Shown here: one piece after another, positions 45,101 through 57,583 of the stretch
Numbering within the stretch: the stretch's first letter is position 1
How the letters are laid out: every line of letters starts with the position of its first letter
NCBI RefSeq assembly: GCF_040954835.1
Contig: NC_090704.1
Location: forward strand, 45,202,979-45,266,978
Reading direction: 5' to 3'
Length of the DNA stretch: 64,000 nt
DNA from: Lepisosteus oculatus
Taxonomy: Eukaryota > Chordata > Actinopteri > Semionotiformes > Lepisosteidae
Made by a program: the position numbers and the translations under genes
The notes under the pieces: model-generated
Told to the model about the DNA's origin: nothing
Seen by the model: the letters and a program-made list of their open reading frames with translations, nothing else
Databases searched by the model: none

Positions 45101-46429
45101 TGTCAAACAAATCTCAGGAGCCACTCATGCACTTATCATCTTATTATTACAGATCTCGTCAGTCCGTTCTAATTTAAAGGCAATCTACAGTACAGTATAT
45201 ACAGGATTGAGTACGTCGGGATTATTTTCAGACTCCACAAAGATACTGTCTCTTCCTGCAAACGCTGTATATGTCAGAGACCTTGAGACATTCGGATGTG
45301 TGATTTCCACAGTGTGGTTCAGATCTCCAGGTGAGCCCTTTCAAAATAAAGGCACCTGACCCAGTCTGATCCATCAGACACAAGCAGTGCAGTCATCTTT
45401 GTTAGAGGGTCAGACAGAGACGTGTATATCACCTACAGTACACACAGGTTTAGATATCTTTAGAGCAGCTGGGTGTTGTGCATTTAGAAAACTGCTTATG
45501 ACCAATCAAGCCAGAAGATGTCTTTCTTACCATTCTTACCAAGGTCCCACCCCTCGATACACTTCCTCTATGTAAGGTCTGATGGTTTAAATGAGGCCTC
45601 GGCAGACAAGATGGCGCCTCAGTCTTGGGAAAGAGGGCCGCAGTGCAGCTCCTCTCTGCAGAGACCGGTCTGAAGTAGACACCGTCTCTCAAACATGTGG
45701 CTCCCGCCTCAAGTGTAGCACCAAGATCACAGAGACTCCACTTCCCCGTGATGAAGCCCTCACAGGTCTGACCATGCCTCTGCAAGCCTACAGAAGAGCT
45801 GCAGCACTGCTGAACTGCAGAGTCACCTCCAACGCCATTATATTAGCAAAATACTCGATAAGAACCCCATCTACAACATGCTCTTCATTCCTGTCTCTGC
45901 TGCTGGAGCCATGTTGAATGGGCCTGAATGAAAGCAGAGAACATCAGAAAAAAAAAACAAGAAGCATGGTTCTCGTCTTGCAGTCTAGATGCCAGAGTGA
46001 ATTAATTCACCAGTGACTCAAGCCTCTCTCTAGTTCCCAGAGGGCTTTATGTAAACCCACTAGGAGGAAAAGTAGCTGTGATGAGATCATGTGAGCTACC
46101 AGAGTGGACAAGATCGTCATACAATTTGGAGAGTTTATCAGCACCCCCAGGGGGGCTGAAGACATCCTGGGAGGGGTCAGAAAAGTGGACTCTCACCCCT
46201 TCCGTGCAGGGCTCAGCAGGGTGGGGTGTCTGAGTCACCCTGACAGGGGAAGTGACAGGGCAGATGCCTGGTCCCAGCCTCTCTGGGCACAGAGGCCACC
46301 CAGCATGTCCCACAGGTGGCGCTACAACAGAGCAAAAGACAATGCTGATCATGAGAGAAACATGTCCAGCACGGTGAGAGAAGTGATTCCCTTCGCTCAA
46401 ATCCCCATTTCCAGCTTCAAAGGATGAAG

Positions 46430-46630
46430 GGATACATCTCCGGCCCCAATGTTTCAAGCTAACGTTTACCCAAAGGGTTGCAGGAGTGTGGAGCAAGTTG
46501 TTGAAGTTGATACCCTGCTCTCTTTCAAGAAACAGCTGGATGAGATCCTGGGATCAATTAGCTACTATCTTCCAAACAGACTGGACGTCCCCTCTTGTCT
46601 TGTGAACTTTATCATGTTCTTGTGTAGCAA
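46430..46630 (+). mobile_element. CR1/L2-type LINE C-terminal relic
   Basis: The frame SVEQVVEVDTLLSFKKQLDE then ILGS matches the LINE ORF2 end pattern (VVG-WN-L...DSLxSFKKQLD). It is followed by GTGAACTTTATCATGTTCTTG, the usual 3' tail. It is 5' truncated. Confidence 0.65.
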
Positions 46631-49229
46631 GATGCTGACTAACGAAGTTAGTTAATATACAGTATGAATGGGGAAATGACTGTGTTGTCATGTTTTTTTG
46701 CTTCATTCCAGACCCAAAGCTCACTCTGAAAGCTCACACTGCGCTTTGAGCTCATTGCCCATCCTGCCTGAGCCTGACTCACTGTGGTGCCTGAAGCCAG
46801 TTGAAGGCCCGGATCTGGGAGCCTGGGAGTGATTCCCTCTCCGATTCGTGCTTTTCCAGTCTCCGCGACTCTTATTTGCTCCAGCACACTTGCTGACCCA
46901 GCACCGGGGCTGCAGGAAGCGGGTCGGGTCGGGTCGGGAGAACGTGTGCCAGGGACACACTGACCGCCCCAGAGACAGCCAATTCGTTGTGTGTACGGGA
47001 CATGGCTTCCCTGTCAGGAAACGCCACCCCCCTCCACCTCCCACCTCCATCGAGGGATCTGCTGACCGCAGGCAGAGGTGCGGACCTCCCTGGAGAGGCT
47101 AGCAGACAATCCCACACAGACTGCACTGGGCTGCGGCCGTAGAGCCCCCCGGGCCCCCGAGATACAGTGAATCACTGCTGCCAGTGCAGTACAGTTCCAG
47201 CACCGCGGTGAAAGTTTCAAGAGCGCACTCATGCAACTAATTCCAGCTTCCTTCAAATAGGTATTGGAGTTGAAGAAGATCAGAGGTTGCAAAAGGATAG
47301 GAAGCCCTTCAGTGCACCTAGCTTGTTTGGTAGCTGGTAGTTAATAGCAATTGATGCCGTTTCGTTTTTCGGAGAAGCAAGACCGTGAGGTTTGACCAAA
47401 TGACTAGACAGCTTGTTCCAGACTCCACAACCTTTTGTGTAAAGTACGGCCTCCTGCCCTGCTCTCGGTTTTAAATGAAATGCTCTCCCATGTAGTTTCC
47501 ACTTGTGCCCTCTAGCATGAGTAATTAATGGGGAGGAATATTTTTTTAAGAAAGAAATTGCGTGACAAGCAAAATAAAAGAAATGAAATATTATTGAATA
47601 TTAAATTGATGATGTCCCCGACATCTTTATTATTTCATGTTGATGTTTTTTTACAGAAGTTAGCCCCATGATTCTCTGCTCTTCTCCAATATTTATAATA
47701 CAATATAACAGAATTCCATCTATAGCCATTTTCCTACCAAATGCATCAGATAATAGGGGGAGGAGATTTCATCAACTTGTTTCACACTTTCAATTGGAGG
47801 TGATAGTAATGGTTTCACTTAGCTATTGTTCTCATGAAATCTCCTGTAGATCTTAAAAAGTCCTTGAGCTGAACTGTGCCCATGTTCTCAGCAGGTTAAT
47901 TTCAGCCCCTGATCTTTAGCTGTTACAGCATGTCCTTCTCCTCCTCACTGGTGGGCATTTGGACATCTGCACCAGATGTCTTGCAGGAGGGACATGGGGC
48001 ATTTTCAAGTCAGATAAAGACATACAAGTTGGCATGTTACACCAGTCACCTACACTCACAGGTCACAGTGCCAGACATCAACATCTCCACGTACATTTCC
48101 ACAGTGTTTACCCCAGTCTCATGCAGCTCTCTATAGTCTATCACACAAGTCAAGATACTAGAAATGTTTTTTAATTCACCTGCTGTCAGGACAAACGTGG
48201 AAAAATAAAATGTCTTCTGCTACATTAGGCTATACTGCCACTTTTCTGAAGAGAACGGGTTGTTGTTCCGTTAAGGAGATCATAATGGGACTATATATGA
48301 TCTCATGGGGGAAATTTTCCCAATGGGGGAAATAAATGAGCAGGAAATGGCAGTTCAGTTTTACATGGCAGATCCTTGTTCATACAGTTTATCTAAGTGA
48401 ACAATCTGTCTCCTGAATTAAGACACACTGAGGCTTACCGAAAATGAAATCTACAGGGGTCGCTCCATCCTGCTGAAAGATATTCTACTGGTGTTCGAAA
48501 AAATGAAGAAAAAAACAAGCAGTGACCTCATTTCCACTCATTTTAAATTATATTTTAGTATTGAATCTTTTGCCCTCTGAAGAAAACTTCGAATTAACTT
48601 ACACTGGCAAAGCTCCGCTCATTTTTTAGAACTCCACTTAAAAATAAGAATATTCAAGATCAAACCCTGGGAAAAAAAATTCTTTGAAGCCTTTGACTCC
48701 ATACCCAAAGGGAATAACGTTTCAAGCGTATTCTTGTTTTCAGCCACCCTTTAAACAACACTGCTTTCTAATGGAGTTTTGAAAGGTTTTAATGTTGACA
48801 GCCCTGCAGTAACAAGAGTCATGCTAATCACCCAAGCACAAGCTCTTCAGCAGGCAAGTGTGGAAATTCATGTGTCACTGTGTGGCCTCACTGATTGACT
48901 GGAACTCTTGAAGCAAAGACTTTGACTCTAACAGGTGTTACAGAGTTTATTATGCGAGACGAAACCTCAAAATATATCCTGCATCCACTTGACACCCATC
49001 AACCTCCCCGTTACAATTCTCCCTGACACGTACAGCAGCCTTTCCAAGGAACTTAAAATCAAGGAAACTCCAAGGAAATTAAAGTTCAACAAGGATCCTG
49101 ATTCATGTCCCTCACTCCTCCTGCCTGTGTTAATTACAAATCTGAGCCCCTTACAGACCTAATAATAGGAATAATTTCAGCCTTTTAATTGTTTTCAGTC
49201 CCTAAACATGGAGGAAGCTGCTGCTCTTA

Positions 49230-49400
49230 TTAGACTACATCCATCCATCAATTTTCTAACCACTTCTTCCAATTCAGGGTCGGGGGGAAGGCAAAAGGCA
49301 CAAGGCGGGGTACACCCTGGACAGGACGCCTGTCTTTTGTAGTGCACGCACACACACACACTCGCACTCGCACCAGGACCAGCTTTTCCAGAACTTAAAC
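49230..49400 (-). mobile_element. SINE-like element, inverted
   Basis: The plus strand starts CATCCATCCATCAATTTTCT, the reversed tail (AGAAAATTGATGGATGG). The reversed CCGACCCTGAATTGGAAGAA and GTCCAGGGTGTACCCCGCCT segments follow. This is the same body as at 31050 and 35260, truncated at its 5' end. Confidence 0.7.
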
Positions 49401-52400
49401 ACCTTGCAGATAGCACCCCAAGTTCTAGCTAGACTTCAATGCTCATTGATTAAAGAGCTGGTTGTAGACAAGTCCCAGACTGGAGTGGATTGGGAGATCA
49501 GGCGTTTGTCTCTTTGCTGGAGGGAGAATTTGAAGTCTCGGGACGCGGATGAGCCGAAGACAAATCCATCAGGAATATAAAGGCTCTGATCTGAAAATGT
49601 TGTGCTTTGATATTTCCGAGAGATACAATGATATGTAGAACAGAACTGTAGCGAGACCCTGCAGGGCATGGAAAATGACAAAAACACTTTTAAAGTTTTA
49701 GTATCTTTCTAATTAAACCACTTCTTGGCTGTGTTTCACATCTTAGGCTTAAACCTGAGGCCAAGGTAGTGACAGCACTCTAATTATGTCTGTTACCACA
49801 GGACCATATCAACGTTACAGAACAACACAGTCCTGCAGCCCTGCAGCCCTGCTTCACGCAAGTAGGTCATTTAAAAAAATAAAAAAGAAATGAAAAGTGG
49901 ATATCTTTTTAAGATGTCTTCCATTCTACCCAGAGCACTCGGTGACCCTGGGAATGACCGCATCGTTAGGAAAAATACTTTTCTAGCTCACTCTTGCAAA
50001 TCTTTACCCCGAGGGGGGAACATGAAAACAATCACTAAAAAAAAAAAATCTATATCTGGTGTGGTCTGAAAAAGTCAAAAGGAGGCTTTGTAAAAGCATT
50101 TTTTTGTGTTTCCAAGCTTTGGAAACGTCCTCCCCACTGGGCAGTTGCTCCTCAGATTTATAACCCAGGTGACCTCATGTTTTAATCATGCAAATCAGCT
50201 TTTTCCACCTCTAGCCTTGGGAGGGTGAGGAGAGGCGCATACAACCCTGGACTTTGAACTGTTCAGCACCTCGTCAGTCATTTTCTCCAGAAGTGTCGTT
50301 TAAATTTTAAAAAGCCGTCGCTTTAAAACCTGCCGCGCACTGCAGGGAAAAAGCTCGGAAACCCTCTTTTATTTCAAATTTCAGGATGTGTGCATGCATA
50401 ACAGTGTAATGTGAAAACGAAGAGTGAGGTGCGGTCATGATCATGAACGGTCAAAAGACGGTATGAATTCTGATATGTAACGGGGGTTTTGTTATAGCAA
50501 ATGTTTTAACACCCTCTTTTCAAACTCTGTTAGTAACAAACGATTATCGCAGCTCTCGAACCCTGCACGCCCCACGCTGCGGGACACCTGATGGGCTCCT
50601 GAGGTCACACAAAGGTCAGAGGGCACGCAGCGGTTGCCGTAAGGTCAGCTGGAGGTCAGACGCCACCTTTACCGACAACAGCCTGGATCCGAGCCGGGGA
50701 TCTATCGGCAGGCGCTGCACTTGCTTTTACCTGAGCTGACAACTCAAAATCTGGTAGGTACCCAATTTGGCCATGCTTAGTTCGGCGAGAGCGTCACTTG
50801 AATTATTTACGCAAGCGTTCAAATGTAAAACACGTGTTAAAAAAAGCTGTGCACCTCCGAGCTGCTCATGGCCACTCGTCTCTTCACCTTGCTGACCGCG
50901 GCGTTTTGCATGTTTTTGTTGCATGTCTCTCCTTATAGTGGGCTGCGAGGGGCAGGGTGACATATGCGGGTGGGTTTTTTTGGGTCAACTATATTTCAAA
51001 TGAATAATTTAACTTGAGCTGTAATTAGGTGGTATGAAATCCGACTGAGTCACGTCAATGGCGTGTTGACGCGCAAGCTAGAAGGCGGAAAAAAAAGTTG
51101 TGACCGTTTGAGGCGTTAGGGTAGGCTAGTTTCTCTTACATCACTGTTCAGTGCGCAGACACAGGAGAATCCAGCTCCGTCCTGTTGAGTCCGAGTTTAT
51201 AAGGGTCACTAACACAAAGCCAAAGGCTTGTTATCTTACCATGCCTATAATTAAATGAGCTGTTCATGGATCAGGGAAGAAAAGAGTAATACTGTATGTA
51301 GGGCAGCAATGTAGGGCAAATTAAACAATTCACCAACACAGAGAGCACTCCTGTGACACACACGCACACTTACAAAACAAAGCTAGGCAGCCGAGTGGGA
51401 CTCAAGCACATCTCTTGCAATTAATTCGTTAGTTCGGGAACATAAAATCACCAGACACACGGAAAACTGTGTCAATGCATCCGACCAAATAACACAGATC
51501 AGCAGGCCGACTAAATAAAAAAAGCAGCTTTCTGAGAGCTTCTCAGAAGGCTGGGAGAGTCAAGAGGCGAAGCACAGAATCGCGGCCCACAGGAAGGAAA
51601 GAGACTCCCGGAGAAAAATGAGACACAGGACTGCTGTGTTGATCGCAGTGTGACGTGTGGGGAAGCACTCCATGAACTCCATATCGATGAATGGAATTTA
51701 AATTAAGGGATGTTGAGATTGTACCATGCACTAGTAATGCTCTTGATTTTGGTGACAATCTAAAAACAGATCTTGCTGCTCTGGAATCGAGTCCTCGGAC
51801 CTAAACGCCCTCGACACTGCTGCAGATGTGCAGCTTGTGGCTGCAATAGGTGTCGTTAAATGGCTTGTGCTCACACATACACAGTCTGTGCCTGGAGGGT
51901 AAGGGCTGTGAGCTGTCCGAGGTGTGTGATGAGGTCTGAGCTAACCCCTTTATATTATATTGAGGTGACATTCATATTATTTCAGCTGGGTGGAAACTGA
52001 TCATGTGTGCAGATGGCAACAGCTGTCACCTGGATACTCCCTCAGTCAGAATGAAGTGAAGGGGTTTGTCTCATCAGGAAATTGCATCTGTTTGCTGCAC
52101 ACACCAGAAATGGCTCCAGCAAGCTCTGCAGTCCCAGAAGTACCTTCAAGACATCCACTCCGTGTGTGTAGTTAGAACATAATTTCTGATCCTCCGCTAA
52201 GATCGTGGTCTGTGATTAAATTAAGCCCTCCCCCTCCTGGTAAATGGTCAAAAGATTTTAGCTAGCAGCTTTTTAATCACATTTCATTGCACGTAAAAAA
52301 AAAAAAACAACAAAGGAGAAGACAGAATAAAAAGCTAAAAAAGGTAATTCCATCACAACCAGCCTGACTTCTTACTGTCAGAGCCCATGTGAACCGGCTG

Positions 52401-52433
52401 AGCCATGTGCCCTGGACATCACAGAGAGAGAAG

Positions 52434-52823
52434 CCTCATCTTTCAACACCCTGTTTCCCCACTGCATGGGCAAAGCCTTGAAGGAATAACACTCCAATCC
52501 ACTCAAAGAACGCCAGTGATCAAAATCTGCACGTACGTGGACTGTTTTCTCATAGCTCTGGCTGCATTAAGAGCCTGAGAAGCCCGTTTAGGCACCAGCT
52601 CAAGGAAGTCGTGTGTGACTGGCTGCACAGGAGCAAGCGAAGGTTAATTCCACACTGGAAAACTGTTAAGGATCGACACAACGTTTCAGCTACAGAGCCT
52701 TCTGCAGGCCCTGCTCTTCCTCCCGTCCGAGCACAGGCGATGGATTAAACTCACCGAAAGCAAAAAAGTGAGTGACAGAAAGTAAAAAAACAAGACGTTT
52801 GTTTATTGTTTGGGTTCCAATCT
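52434..52823 (+). repeat. Duplicated block B' (390 bp)
   Basis: It is nearly identical to 55312-55701 in the same orientation, about 2.9 kb away, with both copies exactly 390 bp by my count. It starts CCTCATCTTTCAACACCC and ends GGGTTCCAATCT. A few substitutions and small indels in A-runs distinguish them. No ORF or terminal repeat is apparent. Confidence 0.9.
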
Positions 52824-55049
52824 ATGTGCCTGTGACTTCCATAAAAGCCCCAAACATGCTGGGAAACCCCGAGTCGTTCGGATCATTATGTTTGAGCGTC
52901 GCCGTCTGACCATCTGTTCCGTGTCCTGGCTCTGCACTTAAACCCCCTCCCCCCCCACCAGCTTGCTCCAGACTCCCAGCCCAGGCCCTGACTGTCTTCA
53001 TCTCTCAGTTCGCCACCGCAAGGCCTGCAGTCACAGAGCACCACACAGGTCCCACAGTGGCAGTCATAGAGGAGAGCGAATCGTCATCCTCTGGAGGGCC
53101 TGCAGTCTCCTGGGTTTTGTTCCAGTCACATCATAGGCTGAACAACTGTAATACTTCTACCCGGCTCTGAGGCTGGATTGTAACCACACCTTTAATTAAA
53201 CGAATGCCAGCTGTAACACACCTTTAGAAAAATCCTGTATACGCCTAATTTAGAAAATAACGAGGTTATAATTGATTAATTGACTACTATGAATAGGGAT
53301 TCCCCAGTCACAGTCAGTCACCGAGGCGACCTGGGCTCGAACCCGCGACCATGGTGCTCAGCATTAGCGGCTGATGTACTCGGGAGGCCCTGAAGGCATT
53401 TATTTCTTACCTCCACAGGTGCTTAGCAGCCACAAGACACTGGCTGCTGACTCTCCTTCCAGCTGCCAGAGCTCCACTGGGGACGATGGTAATGGTGATT
53501 ATCATCGGTGCCAGTACATCGTATTCAATATGCAGGGAGCTCCCCGTGGATCCTCCTTAATGGGAACCGTAAAACAGGGACGTTAAGAAAATCGACGTTA
53601 AGTGGGGGAATTATGTCCCCCTGAGAAATAATGGAAATTGGGATTAATGGGAATCAGGAGGACGTAAATGTTTCCCAAAGGACATTAAGTGCAACATGTT
53701 TCTCCATAAGAATTTATGTGTCTCAACGGTATTGGGAACCAGGACGTGACGATGTCAGTCTACGGTGGTGCACATTCACGTCTTCTGTGTGTAAACAGAG
53801 CTTTCACTTGTGTGTGTGTGTGAGCAACCGTGAGAGACACCGATAGAGAAAGAAGTGCCGAGACACAGGGAGAGGCAGGATGTTGTACAAGCTACAAGAT
53901 GGTGTTGTGCATCCGCATCTATACATATCGAGTAATGATATTTCTATAGTACAAAGCAATTTTGCAGTGCGTTTACCTGGAATTTGCCACATTTTACATA
54001 TTTTATATATAGGAGAGGTGCTGTACAAGCACACACTCCTCTGAAGGAGTAGTCATAACAAGGAGAAAGACAAGCAGCAGGGGTACTTCGCTCCGAGGAT
54101 AAGAAAGGGCTGACTCTCTTCTACGGACGGCATCTAGAGAGCAGTGGGGCAAATTGGACGATGTGCAGAACTGCCCCGGCACCTTCAGCGCTTCAAGATG
54201 AAGCCTTCCTCTTGTGTATCGCTGGAGGAGTCGGATTGCAGACAGACCCCCCCCACCCGCGGAGTCATGAAACCGCCGTCACTCTCGTCCCCGACATGAG
54301 CCCAAGGCCGTCTCGGAGCCTCGTACAACAGCGCCCCCTGCAGCACGGGCACAGAGCTGCGCCAAGCTCTCTATTTATAGGATCGCCTCAAGTATAAAAA
54401 AAATAAATAAAATCACGGCCCCCATGACATGATATCTGAAAGCAAGAGGATCCAGTTTCAGCGACAGGCTCCAGCTCCTTGAGTTCGGGGCAGTGAAATA
54501 AGTCTCAACTCCCTCCATTTGTCAGATTTACTCTTCATCATAGAGGGGAATAACTGAACGGCCAAAAGCTGAAAAAAAACAAGAACAACAATAATAATGC
54601 TAACAATAATACAAAAGATGCATGATGTATGCATGTTCCTGAACCCTCAGGAGAAATAAGGCTCCAGGATTCTCAAGGGCTTAACACACTTCACAGATTT
54701 CCACACGTTTCCTTAAAATCACAGGGGCCGTGCAGCTGTAAACCACGGCGCAGTTCGCTAACTCCATTTAATGCTTCCAAATCTCTTTAGCGAGTGTCGC
54801 AGCACCCCCCAGCAGTCCGTGTCAGGGAGCTGTCTGCTCTGTGCAGTCTTCCCCTGCAGGTTGCGCTGCAGGTGTTCCGGTTCGTGCTCCTCGGAAGCTC
54901 TCGCCCCCGGTGTCGGCTTTGTAGCGCAGCCTAAGACACAACGGTCCTCACACAGCTCGGCGCCCTCCGTCAGGGGAGCCTGCTGGGGAGGAGCTGCTCG
55001 AACACCAGCGGGCCCTCACGGGTGTTCAGAAGGGCACTGCAGTTTGAGT

Positions 55050-55133
55050 GGAGTGGAGTCCATTTGAGTGCCGTGTCCAGAAAAGCGCTATGTAAGTGTA
55101 AGGAATTATAATTATTATTATTATTATTATTGG
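55050..55133 (-). repeat. Inverted fragment of the 12.3-kb dispersed repeat
   Basis: The plus strand reads GTGTCCAGAAAAGCGCTATG, TAAGTGTAAGGAATT and (ATT)n at 55108-55131. That is the reverse complement of the ATTCCTTACACTTATATAGC / GCGCTTTTCTGGACAC head seen at 12285-12800. The microsatellite is its tail. Confidence 0.7.
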
Positions 55134-55177
55134 AGGCCTGCAGGGGCGCCTACGCTCAGCCCAGCCCCTGCAGGAGA

Positions 55178-55315
55178 AGCGGGACAGAGGGAGCGGGGAG
55201 CAGCCGAGATTGACGTGCCGCGGCCCGCAGTGTGTGAATGGACGGGGCTGGGGGTGTCGGAGCAGCTCCCAGCTCCCCGGAGCAGGACAGCACAGCTTGT
55301 CAGCTGTCCCCCCTC
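55178..55315 (+). repeat. Duplicated block A (138 bp, GC-rich)
   Basis: AGCGGGACAGAGGGAGCGGG through CAGCTGTCCCCCCTC is nearly identical to 55716-55853 (a few substitutions). The two copies flank block B. Confidence 0.9.
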
Positions 55316-55701
55316 ATCTTTCAACACCCTGTTTCCCCACTGCACAGGCAAAGCCTTGAAGGAATAACACTCCAATCCACTCAAAGAACGCCAGTGATCA
55401 AAATCTGCACGTACGTGGACTGTTTTCTCAGTGCTCTGGCTGCATTAAGAGCCAGAGAAGCCCGTTTAGGCACCAGCTCAAGGAAGTCGTGTGTGACTGG
55501 CTGCACAGGAGCAAGCGAAGGTTAATTCCACACTGGAAAACTGTTAAGGATCGAAACAACGTTTCGGCTACAGAGCCTTCTGCAGGCTCTGCTCTTCCTC
55601 CCGTCCGAGCACAGGCGATGGATTAAACTCACCGAAAGCAAAAAAAGAGTGACAGAAAGTAAAAAAAACAAGACGTTTGTTTATTGTTTGGGTTCCAATC
55701 T
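55312..55701 (+). repeat. Duplicated block B (390 bp)
   Basis: This is the second copy of 52434-52823, placed between A and A'. It carries AACAACGTTTCGGCTACAGAGC, a core related to the foldback at 41964-42120. It overlaps A by the shared CCTC, a microhomology at the junction. Confidence 0.9.
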
Positions 55702-55715
55702 TTGCTCTGTGCTAC

Positions 55716-55853
55716 AGCGGGACAGAGGGAGCGGGGAGCAGCCGAGATTGACGTGCCGCGCCCCGCAGTGTGTGAATGGACAGGGCTGGGGGTGTCGGAG
55801 CAGCTCCCTGCTCCCCGGAGCAGGACAGCACAGCTTGTCAGCTGCCCCCCCTC
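55716..55853 (+). repeat. Duplicated block A' (138 bp, GC-rich)
   Basis: This copy of 55178-55315 begins at AGCGGGACAG, about 14 nt after block B ends. It runs into a (CCG)n-like stretch (CCTCCGCCGCCGCCGCC) after the match stops. Confidence 0.9.
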
Positions 55854-56194
55854 CGCCGCCGCCGCCTGACGCTGATCACACAGGACGTCCTCGGGAGGAA
55901 CGCTTCACCGGAGCCCCGTCCGCTCCTCTGCCAGCGCTCTTAACTCGATGTGACAGCATCGCAGGCCCTCGGGGACACGCGCGCAGGACTCTGGAACCAA
56001 CCGTTTAGAGCCCTCTGCAGAGCCGCCACACGGAAAAACACGTCCACTTACTGCTTCAGGGCACAGGGCACAGACCTCGTCTGACCTCCGGGGCCGGGCT
56101 GTGAGTACAAACACGTGAGAAAGGGGCTTGGTGACTGTAGTAAACATGCTGACAGGAGTAATCCAACAGAGAAACAAAGGCACCTGGCAAATGG

Positions 56195-56330
56195 GACATC
56201 TGGAATGAGCTGCCAAGCTGTGGAGTTGAAGCTGACTCCATCTGACCTTTCCAGTAACAGCAGGATAAGGTCCCAGTTAACCACCAGTACTCATGCAAGC
56301 AAGGCGTGCTAAATAACTCGCTCACACTTG
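56195..56330 (+). mobile_element. Possible LINE 3' relic
   Basis: TGGAATGAGCTGCCAAGCTG and GTTGAAGCTGACTCCATCTG resemble the decayed 'GTGGAACAAGCTxCC...GAAGCTGA' LINE C-terminal coding block. It is too diverged for certainty. Confidence 0.35.
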
Positions 56331-57264
56331 CAGCCTAAGAACACAAGAAGAGTTATAAAACAGGGAAGGAGAGTCAAGCCGTCTGCAAGCATCTAATTGA
56401 TCCAAAGAAGGAAGCCAGGCTATCAGCTTCAGCATGCAATCAGCTTTTTCATATATGCGCAGGTCTATGAGTTAATTGACCTCAGAACTGTGTGACACAC
56501 CAGCCAATTCAACAATATTCCTCTTGTGTACAAGGTCACTGGAGCACAGATGCAAGCAGAGCATCACAAATAAGTCTAAATTCTCACACTGCAGGGTCTG
56601 ACAGTGTGAAGAAGGGAGGGAGAGAGATTTCCCTGCAGACAAGCAAAACAATAACATATGCTTGCTAACTTCAAAACTGCTGAACCTAATGTAACCTTTC
56701 AATTTTGTTTTTATCATGTATTCAATATTAATATCACCTCTTCCTGGCCTAAGAACCCCTGAGGAGCTCTGCAGTCTTCACCAGCCTGGCGCACACTGGC
56801 CACGCCCGCAGGGCACAACAGCAGCAGAGGTCAGGGGTCACCCAGCAGGGCTGAGGCTCAGCAGCTCCATCATGAAAGATGCACGCTTAAACAGAACAGC
56901 AGAGTGGAAACATAAGTGACATTTCACAGCTCAGTGCAGACGTTAGAGATTTACAGAAACATTGCTAAATAGAATGGGGCAATTTTGTGATCTTCACTGA
57001 AAAAAGCATTTCTATGCATAAATGCAGACAAACATGAGCCGCAAGACAATCATGAATAAGAGTTCACCTGATTGTATTTGCTTCCCAACACAGAAAGGTT
57101 CTGTGCACAAACATCTCAACAAATGAGGAAGAAAAATGCTTTCTCTCTTCAAACCATAGAACCAGTCGCTTCTAGCATTCATGATACAGTCCTGTGGTCA
57201 TTATCTACAGGAATACACTATCTACAGGAAGGTGGAAAGGCGCACTGTGGTGCAGGGTGATATC

Positions 57265-57270
57265 TAATCC
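57265..57270 (+). promoter_or_regulatory. TAATCC homeodomain (Otx/Pitx-type) site
   Basis: TAATCC is the K50 homeodomain core bound by Otx2 and Pitx. It lies 576 nt upstream of the Ras-dva start codon. Xenopus Ras-dva1 has been reported as an Otx2-responsive gene, so the site is of interest, but a 6-mer occurs often by chance. Confidence 0.25.
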
Positions 57271-57474
57271 TGCCTCAATTTCTTTGCATTTCGGATTTGC
57301 CTGTGGTGCAACAACTAAAGAAGCTGCTTGCTTTTCCCTCTACTGCAGACAGAGTTGCACAGCTAGCTGCAGCTGCAATGTATTCTGGTGGTGATGCTCT
57401 GAGACTCCAGACGGTTTGGACCACTGTCCTCCTCCTCCCCATCTCCTCCCCTTTTCTATTTTATTCCAGAACTA

Positions 57475-57583
57475 ATTTGCATGAAGCCGTGTCATTGGTC
57501 GCAGGAGGACACACTCCTTCAGCTCGAGGCGTGCTGGTTGGCTGGAGCCCGGGAACCTCAGCTGGCAAAAACACAGATAAATA
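57475..57583 (+). promoter_or_regulatory. Candidate Ras-dva core promoter: octamer, CCAAT, TATA-like
   Basis: ATTTGCAT (57475-57482, POU octamer), ATTGGT (57494-57499, reversed CCAAT box) and GATAAATA (57576-57583, TATA-like) lie in that order and at ordinary spacing. They predict a transcription start near 57605 and a 5' UTR of about 235 nt. The order and the position directly before a single-exon gene support the call. Confidence 0.5.

Larger units (their letters stand above)
28151..57470. other. PECAM1-Ras-dva intergenic region, no gene recognised
   Basis: About 29 kb were scanned on both strands. Frames are short and show no recognisable domain, conserved motif or convincing splice structure. 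Contents that can be named are the LINE and SINE relics, the foldback at 41964-42120 and the duplication near 52.4-55.85 kb, all listed separately. Remaining stretches are unique-looking, mostly AT-rich DNA that may include regulatory elements not visible to the eye. Confidence 0.6.

Noticed and set aside
45591-45917. Plus-strand open frame of 108 codons in the intergenic region
   Set aside because: It has no recognisable domain, no splice or promoter context, and is a length expected by chance in 29 kb.
46919-46938. GGGTC pentamer run
   Set aside because: There are only about four units. It is ordinary simple-sequence slippage with no telomere-like context.
53285-53375. tRNA-like B-box (GGGTTCGAGCCC on the minus strand)
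   Set aside because: A convincing A-box, anticodon stem and acceptor stem could not be formed. It is more likely a SINE head remnant or chance; a tRNAscan-SE run would settle it.
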